IMG/VR virus record: IMGVR_UViG_3300040815_001785
Coordinates: 1-36,260 of that record
Origin: a virus
Length of the DNA: 36,260 bases
Reading direction: 5' to 3' (one strand)
This document shows, one piece after another, positions 1 through 6,903 of this stretch. The position numbers and the translations under genes were made by a program. Position 1 is the stretch's first letter. Each line of letters starts with the position of its first letter. Below the pieces are notes generated by a model that had not been told where the DNA came from, did no database searches, and saw only the letters and a list, made by a program, of their open reading frames with translations.

Positions 1-384
1 AGCAGAAGTTCTTCTCAGCCCAGCAGCGTATCTATGACGAAAACAACGTCAACAGAATGTACCCTGAAAACAAAGATTTCTGGAAGTGGAAAGAGTCTAA
101 CTTTGATGATGCAGGATGTTCGATTACTGAATTTTACCGAGACAAGGTTCTCTTCGTAAAAGAGGTTCTTGGATTCGGTGCGGTAGTAACCGACCTTATG
201 ATGGATGGTAACGGGAATCCTGTTACTGACACAGACGGCAACGTAGTTCCTTACAACTTTGTTGTGCGTCCCCACGAAATATGGAACTTTCAAGTGAGAC
301 AAGGCGCTCTCACGTTGCTTGTTACTCGTCAAATGTATTATGACCTAGACAACGTTAAAAAGCATAAGTGGACTGCCTACACAC
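1..384. repeat. Left copy of a long direct repeat at the window ends
   Basis: Bases 1-384 recur at 35877-36260, placing the genome unit at about 35,876 bp. Reading across by eye I count 10 substitutions and no indels, at window positions 125, 131, 227, 230, 296, 341, 354, 356, 359 and 380. They fall in nine portal codons. Eight changes are synonymous and one is Val to Ile. The window therefore closes into a circle, but the two ends come from slightly different genomes. Confidence 0.95.
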
Positions 385-1298
385 CTGAGTACATCTGCGT
401 GTACATCGAAGAGAACGGGAAAAAACAAAAGACGTTGGAAATACCTAATCCATTTGGTGAGGTTCCAGCCACGCTACTCAAGGGTCAGACGGATGCTAAC
501 AGTTCGTTCATCGTAGGTAAACCACGTAGATATTGCCTAAAAGGTATGTACCTAGCCTCTTCTGAGTTGTTCTATGACCTAAAGAAGGGTTCTGAACTGT
601 TCGGGCATCCTATTCCTGTTCTCACAGATTCCATTGTTCGGTCTTTAGCTGGTGTCGCTGATGATGACCAGTACGACTCTCGCACCATTAAAGAGGGTGT
701 AGGTATGGCTATTATCATTCCTGATGACCAGCAAATACCTAGTAATATGTTATACCAAGCAGACATGCAGGGTCTTCAGCACCTTAGAGACGTAATTTTT
801 GGTGATTTAATGTCGCTCATCTTTTCTATGGCTCAGGTTCGGGACAAGTCCATTGTTAAGAGCAATGTGTCAGGCTCCGCTAAGAGATTTGATAACGTAG
901 AAGAACAAGGGCTACTAGCGTCTACAGCGATGGACATGGAAATGATAGAGATGCAGGTTCTAAGAAGAATGGCTAAGGTTCGTGACGAGGACTACGAGGG
1001 GTACGGTGTAACCTACTCGAAGCATTATGACCTGTCTAGTGCGGATGAGATATTCCAAGACATTACCGAAGGTATGCAGTATCACGCCATGTCTCTACCT
1101 CTCATCAAGAAGTTAACTGCGGAATACATGCGCAAGCGCTCTATGCCTCAAGAGGATATTGAAGAAGTAATGCAACACTTTAATGAGTATGGTATGCCTA
1201 AAACAGCTACTGACCTAAGAAATTTAGTGGATATTCTACCACAAGAAGAACTTCAACGCCAAGCACAAGTTGGTATTGAAACACAAAGCGAGCAATAA
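1..1298 (+). CDS. Portal protein, 3' part (5' part at 35615-36260)
   Basis: The portal is the dodecameric ring at the capsid vertex through which DNA is packaged and leaves, and where the tail joins. The frame is open from base 3 with no start of its own. The first in-window ATG at 57 is internal, because the gene begins at 35615 on the other side of the genome junction. Joined, the protein is about 519 residues, a normal portal length. The assignment rests on size, on position after the terminase genes and before scaffold and capsid genes, and on portal-like composition: an alpha-helical core and a Gln-rich C-terminus. No single diagnostic motif is visible. It is followed after 18 bases by the scaffold gene. 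Confidence 0.8.
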   Translation, partial: QKFFSAQQRIYDENNVNRMYPENKDFWKWKESNFDDAGCSITEFYRDKVLFVKEVLGFGAVVTDLMMDGNGNPVTDTDGNVVPYNFVVRPHEIWNFQVRQGALTLLVTRQMYYDLDNVKKHKWTAYTPEYICVYIEENGKKQKTLEIPNPFGEVPATLLKGQTDANSSFIVGKPRRYCLKGMYLASSELFYDLKKGSELFGHPIPVLTDSIVRSLAGVADDDQYDSRTIKEGVGMAIIIPDDQQIPSNMLYQADMQGLQHLRDVIFGDLMSLIFSMAQVRDKSIVKSNVSGSAKRFDNVEEQGLLASTAMDMEMIEMQVLRRMAKVRDEDYEGYGVTYSKHYDLSSADEIFQDITEGMQYHAMSLPLIKKLTAEYMRKRSMPQEDIEEVMQHFNEYGMPKTATDLRNLVDILPQEELQRQAQVGIETQSEQ

Positions 1299-1316
1299 TT
1301 AACTTATAACCACATT

Positions 1317-2072
1317 ATGAGCGAACAAAACATAGAGCAAGCTGATGCTCTTGAATCAGCCGTAGAGGAGTCAACCTCAAAAAACACCGAACAACAACCC
1401 GCAACTGAACCCGCATTTGACAAGGATAAATTCTTTCGAGGTGCGTACAATGAGGGAAAAAACAAAGTCGAAAAAGACGTTGTTAGTAAGTTCTCTGAAT
1501 TACTGGGAAATGACGTTGAGTCATTAGACGACGCATTTTCTCGCATACAACAGACCCTTCAACCTAAGCAAGAAGAGAAGGGTGAATCTGAAAAGTTGCG
1601 AGAACTCTTACAGCAATATCAGCAGGAAGCTGAAGCCGCAAAAGAGCAGTTAATGATGACTCAAATGGAGAATCGCATAAACACTGAGTTTCAATCAGCG
1701 TTTGGTGCACTCCAACAAGATAATGAACTGACTTTGCGTCAAGACTATATAGAGCAGCTGTTCTATAACGAGTACGAGATTGAGGAGAGCAACGGACAGT
1801 TTTATGCCGTCAAAGACGGTGTACCTGACCTAGACGCTCAAGGCAATAGAAAGTCAGTGGCTAACTCACTCGTTGAGTTTGCTAAACAATTTGCGAAGCC
1901 CAAGAAAGTGGGCGCTGGCGGAGCAACTGGTGGTACTCCAGCTAGTAGTGAAAGACCTAGCCGAGCAGAGTTTCAACAACTTGTACGCTCGTCTAATCCA
2001 GCAGACCGTGCTAAAGCTGAAGAGCTCTTTGGAGCAATGAAAGCAACAGGCGGTTGGGCTGAACAAGCGTAA
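1317..2072 (+). CDS. Putative capsid scaffolding protein
   Basis: 251 residues between portal and major capsid, the standard scaffold position. The N-terminal 50 residues are acidic and low in complexity. Residues about 55-125 are rich in Glu, Gln, Lys and Leu and look like a coiled coil. A Gly/Ala/Ser linker near residue 200 precedes a short C-terminal helical segment (residues 215-250), which in known scaffolds often contacts the coat protein. Scaffolds guide procapsid assembly and are then lost or cleaved. No protease gene was recognised nearby, so a scaffold released intact is plausible. The family call is from context and composition, since scaffolds diverge strongly in sequence. Confidence 0.7.
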   Translation: MSEQNIEQADALESAVEESTSKNTEQQPATEPAFDKDKFFRGAYNEGKNKVEKDVVSKFSELLGNDVESLDDAFSRIQQTLQPKQEEKGESEKLRELLQQYQQEAEAAKEQLMMTQMENRINTEFQSAFGALQQDNELTLRQDYIEQLFYNEYEIEESNGQFYAVKDGVPDLDAQGNRKSVANSLVEFAKQFAKPKKVGAGGATGGTPASSERPSRAEFQQLVRSSNPADRAKAEELFGAMKATGGWAEQA

Positions 2073-2177
2073 ATCCATCTTTTATGGTTAGGCAAAACCT
2101 TAATTGTCATGTTCTGGTCATAGCGACCCAAAAGCTAAAATATAACATTATACCTATAATTTAACTTTTATAAAGAC

Positions 2178-3371
2178 ATGGCAATTAATAGCAATTTCAA
2201 TATATACGAACCAGAGGCGTTTGTAGAGGTAGCTCTAGCTAACCAATATCCAGACCGACCAATGGTATCTAAAGCCGTTACTAACGTAGCTGGTGCATCT
2301 ATCGAAGGACTCGTTGCAGCTCGTAACAAGTCTGTAAACATCACTCGTGCCGTAAAGCCTAGTGGTTCCCCTTCTTCTTACTCAGGTTCTTATAGTCTAG
2401 GAACTCCTGATGCTAGCGAAGAAACATTAACCATCAACAAGCACTACTATGCTGGTTTCAGCATCGACAAAGCTGACCAGAAGTTTGCGCTTCCTGACTT
2501 AGTACAACAGCACTTTGTACCAAGACTACACCAGCTTATTGACCAAATCAATGCTGACGTAAAAGTAGAAGCTCGTAAGTCTTTTGAAGTAGCTTTCGCT
2601 GACAACAACACGGACTCTACTGTAATGGACGACAATGACCTTGCAGAAGCTCGTAGAATTATGGCTTCTCGTAAGTTCACTACGGATAACCTAATGATGG
2701 TTATTGACCCATTCGTAGAAAAAGACTTGACTACCCTAAACATCTTCCAACAAGCTAACACTCGTGGAGATGCTGGTATTCAGTTAGGTGGAGCTATGGC
2801 TCGTGCGTATGGTTTCGACTTCTTCGTAGACAATCAAGGTTCTAGCCACACTGCTGCTACAGTAACTGACGCTGTTATTGCAGCCGCAGAAGCTGTAGGA
2901 CAAACCGCATTAACTATTGATAATGGTAGTGGTTCTGCTGCAACTGTATCTCTAGCTGAGGGTGACATCGTTACTTTCGGTTCTGCTAAAGGTACCGATG
3001 ACTTCTACACTGTTGAGTCTCAAACTGGAACTGTATTGACTATTAAAGAGCCATTACGAAAAGCTCTTGCTAATAACGATACTATCAACCCAGTTGATAT
3101 TGCTTCAGGTGACACTGGACGTGAGCAGTTCTTCTACGACCCATCTGCCCTTGCCTTAGTAACTGCTGTAATGCCTTCAGTGGATAGCGGTTCAGGTTCA
3201 GGCGTAAGACGTGCTGCTGGTTTCGAGCCAATGAACAACGTAAACTACACGTTGACCGTAGAAGAAACCAAGTCAGGCGCTGACATCCTTATCGAAGTAC
3301 TATACGGAGTTAAGGTATTCAGACCAGACTTAGGTGGACGATACATTCGTGGTAACGTAGCTAAGGCGTAA
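2178..3371 (+). CDS. Major capsid protein, HK97-fold, P22-coat-like
   Basis: 397 residues. The opening, with bulky early residues followed by a plea for many subunit-contact helices (residues 20-150), and the position after a scaffold gene fit an HK97-fold coat protein. Residues about 220-310 form a Thr/Val/Gly-rich beta segment that interrupts the core, like the inserted domain of P22-type coat proteins. The segment at 340-397 resumes the core fold and includes GVKVFRPDLGGRY. The gene has a 105-base leader without ORFs upstream and a strong hairpin terminator immediately downstream (3391-3432), an arrangement expected for the most abundant virion protein. The fold call is inference from sequence pattern and context. 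Confidence 0.8.
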   Translation: MAINSNFNIYEPEAFVEVALANQYPDRPMVSKAVTNVAGASIEGLVAARNKSVNITRAVKPSGSPSSYSGSYSLGTPDASEETLTINKHYYAGFSIDKADQKFALPDLVQQHFVPRLHQLIDQINADVKVEARKSFEVAFADNNTDSTVMDDNDLAEARRIMASRKFTTDNLMMVIDPFVEKDLTTLNIFQQANTRGDAGIQLGGAMARAYGFDFFVDNQGSSHTAATVTDAVIAAAEAVGQTALTIDNGSGSAATVSLAEGDIVTFGSAKGTDDFYTVESQTGTVLTIKEPLRKALANNDTINPVDIASGDTGREQFFYDPSALALVTAVMPSVDSGSGSGVRRAAGFEPMNNVNYTLTVEETKSGADILIEVLYGVKVFRPDLGGRYIRGNVAKA

Positions 3372-3390
3372 GCCCTAGTAACTAATTAAA

Positions 3391-3432
3391 AGGGGTGTGG
3401 TTACCATTATGGTAACTGCCCCCTATTTTTTT
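3391..3432 (+). terminator. Intrinsic terminator after the capsid gene
   Basis: A long hairpin with an outer AGGGG/CCCCT stem and an inner GTTACC/GGTAAC stem closing a five-base loop is followed by seven T (3426-3432). It sits 20 bases after the capsid stop and before the next start, so it should lower expression of the neck and tail genes relative to capsid. It also shows that the earlier ATG at 3397 lies inside the hairpin and is unlikely to be used. Confidence 0.8.
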
Positions 3433-3453
3433 AATACACACAAAACAATACTC

Positions 3454-3909
3454 ATGGCGTTTAGCGACTTAACACTTACTAGAAACAATATTGATGCACT
3501 AGAAGAGCTAACGTTCAAGGGCGTTAACGTCACTACGGGCACTACAACGCTCAATCTATCAGAGAAGGATAACCTAATACTAGGTAAAGCAATTAAGCTC
3601 CTTAAAACGGATATTCTTGAGAATTTACAAGAATACATAAATGATTCTACGTATGCTACAGAAACTGCGTTGTTAGATGCTATACACGCAGCAGATTCTG
3701 AAGAACTTCTTGTTGACTTGCTTTCATACAAATTTTTAGAGTTGTGGTTTAGCCAAGATGCTACCCACAAAGAAAGTTATTCATTTCAAAAGGCTGGTAA
3801 ATATTACGCTATGTATAACCAGTATCTTACTGGTAACCTAAGAAGACTTAGTGGGTTATTAGCTAAACCAAAGACGACTCCACGAGTTCGTTTTATGAGC
3901 TTGTATTGA
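3454..3909 (+). CDS. Putative head-tail connector protein
   Basis: 151 residues if started at ATG 3454. The frame is open back to an ATG at 3397, but that start lies in the terminator hairpin and its extension has no protein-like character. The protein is mostly alpha-helical (residues 8-115) with a basic C-terminus. Size and position directly after the capsid gene match the gp6-like adaptor class, which sits under the portal. No diagnostic motif was recognised, so the function is from synteny only. The next gene starts 5 bases after the stop. Confidence 0.5.
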   Translation: MAFSDLTLTRNNIDALEELTFKGVNVTTGTTTLNLSEKDNLILGKAIKLLKTDILENLQEYINDSTYATETALLDAIHAADSEELLVDLLSYKFLELWFSQDATHKESYSFQKAGKYYAMYNQYLTGNLRRLSGLLAKPKTTPRVRFMSLY

Positions 3910-3913
3910 TACC

Positions 3914-4402
3914 ATGACCATAGGCGAAGCAATAGTAAAAGATATAAAAGAGATGTTCAGCTCGCCTGAGCTTGGTTCTGTTCTTGATAATATAGGAACG
4001 ATATATAGCGACTCTATAGAAGAAATGAACAGACAAGCAAGCGACCCAAATGAAAAATCTAGATTACGTTTAAATCAAACGTATGCTGACATAAAGCAAG
4101 AGCTAGGAAGACAGGATGTTGCTGACTTTTATTTTAGTGGTAATGCTTATGAGTCTTTTTATTATGAGGAAAACGTTGGAGACAGCTCAGTAGGATTTGG
4201 ATATGACGATGCAACTATTACCGAATATATGCTTGGGCACGAAGAAGGTAACGGAGTTCCTGAAAGAAGACAATTTCCTATAGAATCAGACTCTAACAGC
4301 GCTGAGCAACAAATGAATTATGATGATGTAGAGCAAGAGTTATCCGTATATTTAAATACACCAAGAGTCATTAGAGTTTCGCAACAATTACAAACAGCTT
4401 AA
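3914..4402 (+). CDS. Putative tail completion / virion morphogenesis protein
   Basis: 162 residues, second gene of the neck cluster. The segment at residues 105-122 (MLGHEEGNGVPERRQFPI) has the pattern of the virion morphogenesis proteins of the Mu gpG / P2 gpS group, in which a His and Gly are followed by a P-x-R-x-F motif. Such proteins join the tail to the head or complete the tail. The gene is separated from its neighbours by 4 bases upstream and one base downstream, so all three neck genes are probably translated from one message. Confidence 0.55.
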   Translation: MTIGEAIVKDIKEMFSSPELGSVLDNIGTIYSDSIEEMNRQASDPNEKSRLRLNQTYADIKQELGRQDVADFYFSGNAYESFYYEENVGDSSVGFGYDDATITEYMLGHEEGNGVPERRQFPIESDSNSAEQQMNYDDVEQELSVYLNTPRVIRVSQQLQTA

Positions 4403-4403
4403 C

Positions 4404-4859
4404 ATGGATAGAAACGCAATACTTAGTGGGTACGTAACGAGCTTCAGCTCCTATTCATCCTCAGACGCTAGACCAACCGTTGAAAAGGTATTGAAATATA
4501 GTGGTAACAATTTCGATATTAGGAAGCGTGGAGACATTAAGCGTGAAGTAGTTATTTTTAAGTTATTGAACGGTTCTAGCGACTACAGGCTTAATGACGA
4601 AAAACCTAGTGAGTTGAACCAACGGTTCCAAGCGCTAGTATATATTGAACAGCCCGATTCGCATAGCTTGAAAGACACGATATACGATAGGGCACTTGAA
4701 ATTAGTGACCAGTTGTTCGATTGGGCAACCGAAACGACAGCATCAGACATTAACAGTGACTTGTGGACGCTCACAGTTACTGGCGTAGATAGTATCGAGG
4801 AACGAGACGGATACTTATCTACCACAGTGAATTTTGAAAGTATAATCCAAATATCCTAA
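4404..4859 (+). CDS. Putative tail terminator protein
   Basis: 151 residues. The alternating beta and alpha pattern, with a central amphipathic helix at residues 83-106 and beta strands at 45-55 and 118-150, and its place just before the tail tube gene match the tail terminator class (lambda gpU-like). That protein caps the end of the tail tube before it joins the head. No catalytic motif is present or expected. Function is from synteny and size. It starts one base after the preceding stop codon. Confidence 0.5.
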   Translation: MDRNAILSGYVTSFSSYSSSDARPTVEKVLKYSGNNFDIRKRGDIKREVVIFKLLNGSSDYRLNDEKPSELNQRFQALVYIEQPDSHSLKDTIYDRALEISDQLFDWATETTASDINSDLWTLTVTGVDSIEERDGYLSTTVNFESIIQIS

Positions 4860-4876
4860 ACTAAACACAAAAAACA

Positions 4877-5323
4877 ATGGCAAAGTTAATATTTTCTCAT
4901 GCTTCTATACTGCAGTCAGATGGCTCAACAGCCCCTACTGCTGGAGCTGAATTAATCTATGGACTGGTTTCTGACGGGGTTGAAATCTCATTAGAGCCTG
5001 ATACAGTAAACGTAGAAGACAATCGTGAGATATACGAGTCTTATACGGGTCGTATCGTAATTAGAACTGTAAACACAAAATTTGATGCTGATGGTGCTGG
5101 TGACCTAATACTATCAAGCGTTCATGTATCAAATGACGGTAATTTACCTACTGTAGGAACATTAAAGCTACATGGAAAATCTGGTAGTCACGATATAGTT
5201 ACTGCTCCAACGTACATTCAGGGACATCAGTCTTTTGAAAATGGTAGACTTGAAACTGTATTGATAGCTCAGTCTTCTGACAAAACAGGGAACACAACTT
5301 TAGTTGCAACTGACGCATCTTAA
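4877..5323 (+). CDS. Putative tail tube protein, short paralogue
   Basis: 148 residues, rich in Ser, Thr, Val and Gly, with beta-strand alternation throughout. Residues 42-68 (ending in RIVIRTVNT) resemble residues 50-75 of the next protein. Both have a V-x-x-N-R-E-I core followed by a beta strand, so the two genes are probably paralogues. The position between tail terminator and chaperone is where the major tail protein is encoded. Either this or the next gene could be the main tube subunit. The smaller size and simple composition favour this one. Confidence 0.55.
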   Translation: MAKLIFSHASILQSDGSTAPTAGAELIYGLVSDGVEISLEPDTVNVEDNREIYESYTGRIVIRTVNTKFDADGAGDLILSSVHVSNDGNLPTVGTLKLHGKSGSHDIVTAPTYIQGHQSFENGRLETVLIAQSSDKTGNTTLVATDAS

Positions 5324-5351
5324 TATAAACACTATAAATCGGTAGATAACC

Positions 5352-6278
5352 ATGCCTACACAACTAAGCAAATTAGCTTTGGTTAATCCTTCTGTAGATG
5401 GAAGTGGAGATTTTGATGCTCTTAGTGAGACAAAATCATTTTCTGTAGTGCAGGAAGGTGCGGCTGAAGCGTCTCGTCAAGTTATTAGCATTGAACCTAA
5501 CACACAGGTCATTGAGAATAATCGTGAGATAATTACTAGCAAAAACTATAACATCACCGTTACTGGGGTATATAGCGACTCTACTAAGACTCAGTTGTAC
5601 ACATGGGCAAGTGCTCAAACCAACCTAGTGTTTACTGGATATGGATTAGATGGTTCCATTCTTCAGATGGAGGGCACGCTTCAAATCAACAAAGGATTTG
5701 AAGATAATATGTCCTACCGATTCTCTAGTATGCGTGAAGCCAAAGGAGGTTACAATACCTCCGATGGCAAGCACTCAGCAGAGATGTCCTACTGCAAGAA
5801 TGGATTAGCCTTGTATGGTTGGCAAGAGGGTTCTACCAGTGGTGTAGCCGCAGGATGGACAAATGGGTTTGGAGACCCTGCAAATTCATTTGAGACTGTT
5901 GGGTTCAGTGGTGGAATACAGAGAGTTGCGGAATCAACAAATAATGACAGAGCGTTGTATCGTGACATACACTTTCCATTTGCTGGGCAAACGTTAACAT
6001 TTAGTATAGATGTAGTAGAAACTTCAGACCCTGCTAACAACGATTACACAGGAGCCTTAATAGGCATTCAGTGTTACAATGCTTCTAACGGTACTGTGAA
6101 CAGTCAAGAAACACAAGCTATATCTGCAACTGGTACTGTCCAGGTATCGAAGACGTTACCATCTACCTGTAAATGGGTAAGAATTAGCGTTGAAGGAGAT
6201 AGTGGATGTGACTTTGAGTTTCAAAACCCAACACTACAACTTTCTACCGATTACGGATTTGTAGAGTTCAACACATAA
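5352..6278 (+). CDS. Tail tube-like protein with C-terminal beta-sandwich domain
   Basis: 308 residues in two parts. Residues 1-125 resemble the preceding tail tube-like protein, including the N-N-R-E-I core at about residue 55. Residues 140-308 look like a carbohydrate-binding-module type jelly roll: an aromatic and Gly-rich start (GLALYGWQEGS), then LTFSIDVVETSD, then a closing W-V-R-I-S strand. Extra surface domains of this sort are known on tail tubes and capsids of other phages, where they may bind glycans or stabilise the virion. The combination suggests a decorated second tube subunit. The CBM assignment is by pattern, not by search. Confidence 0.6.
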   Translation: MPTQLSKLALVNPSVDGSGDFDALSETKSFSVVQEGAAEASRQVISIEPNTQVIENNREIITSKNYNITVTGVYSDSTKTQLYTWASAQTNLVFTGYGLDGSILQMEGTLQINKGFEDNMSYRFSSMREAKGGYNTSDGKHSAEMSYCKNGLALYGWQEGSTSGVAAGWTNGFGDPANSFETVGFSGGIQRVAESTNNDRALYRDIHFPFAGQTLTFSIDVVETSDPANNDYTGALIGIQCYNASNGTVNSQETQAISATGTVQVSKTLPSTCKWVRISVEGDSGCDFEFQNPTLQLSTDYGFVEFNT

Positions 6279-6307
6279 TAATAACCCTAAAATAAAGCGA
6301 GCAATTT

Positions 6308-6709
6308 ATGGGACGTATTACAAAAGTAACTGGTGAATTTATGGGGGTTCGGTTTGAGGTCAAGCCGACCCCTATTCGTTTTGATAAGGTAGTCGAAGAG
6401 CGTAGACAAATGCTCTTGGGCTGGTACAAGGACAACCATCCTAAGCTTCATAAGAAAGTTACTAACGATAACATTTCTATTGACGATTACACGATGGAAG
6501 ACCTTGAAGCACTAAACGCATGGCGTTTGGATGAAGAGTTTCGTGCTAAGTATTGCCAATACACAGCGCAACACTGCATGAAGCTAGACAAAAATATTAC
6601 GGACGATACTTGGAAGTCAGACGACTTGGAGCTGGGAACGCTTGAGGAAGCGTGGGATTTTTTTACGAACAGGCGACAAGTACCTTCCAATGGAGTCGGA
6701 GTACTTTAG
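6308..6709 (+). CDS. Tail assembly chaperone, G-like product
   Basis: 133 residues, mostly alpha-helical. It lies between the tail tube and tape measure genes, the fixed position of the chaperone that loads tape measure during tail assembly. A T-heptamer at 6658-6664 in the frame GAT-TTT-TTT allows a -1 shift into the overlapping frame that runs to 6897. The shifted product would be 119 shared residues plus 77 new ones (196 in total), matching the G/GT pair of lambda and many other siphoviruses. The leader ATAAAGCGAGCAA just before the ATG recurs at 17947. Confidence 0.8.
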   Translation: MGRITKVTGEFMGVRFEVKPTPIRFDKVVEERRQMLLGWYKDNHPKLHKKVTNDNISIDDYTMEDLEALNAWRLDEEFRAKYCQYTAQHCMKLDKNITDDTWKSDDLELGTLEEAWDFFTNRRQVPSNGVGVL

Positions 6710-6897
6710 AGTCATTAGACTTGCTCGCACCTAATGACCTAGTGGTTGAAGTTGGCGGTGCATACACATATTACTGTTATGTACTTGCCGACTTTAATCC
6801 ATTGCGAGCAAAGGAACTTGAAGCCGAGTGTTCCATAGAAGACATAACCAAAGCAATGATGGCTCGTGAGGCTTACCACAAGCCTTCTAAAGAATAG
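6652..6897 (+). CDS. Tail assembly chaperone, T extension in the -1 frame
   Basis: This frame is open from a GTG at 6652, but it has no convincing independent start. It most likely is reached by -1 frameshifting at 6658-6664, so that decoding enters at the TAC codon at 6664. The 77 added residues are acidic and helical with a Tyr-rich centre, and end in an A-M-M-A-R-E segment. In lambda the T part of gpGT binds the tape measure protein. The tape measure gene begins 7 bases after this stop, consistent with that role. Confidence 0.75.
   Translation: MGFFYEQATSTFQWSRSTLESLDLLAPNDLVVEVGGAYTYYCYVLADFNPLRAKELEAECSIEDITKAMMAREAYHKPSKE
6658..6664 (+). promoter_or_regulatory. Programmed -1 ribosomal frameshift site (T TTT TTT)
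   Basis: Seven consecutive T fit the X-XXY-YYZ slippery heptamer exactly in the chaperone reading frame. Two Phe codons can re-pair with TTT after slipping back one base. A possible stem pairs AAGTAC at 6678-6683 with GTACTT at 6701-6706, beginning 13 bases downstream of the heptamer. That is somewhat farther than usual, so the stem's stimulatory role is uncertain. Confidence 0.75.
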
Positions 6898-6903
6898 ACC
6901 ACT

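Noticed and set aside
1-384. Exact terminal redundancy (DTR) of the virion DNA
   Set aside because: The two copies differ at ten positions. A physical terminal repeat should be identical, so the overlap is better read as circular closure with strain variation.
3397-3453. Earlier start for the gene after capsid
   Set aside because: The extra codons encode the terminator hairpin and T run. The ATG at 3454 gives a protein of normal connector size.
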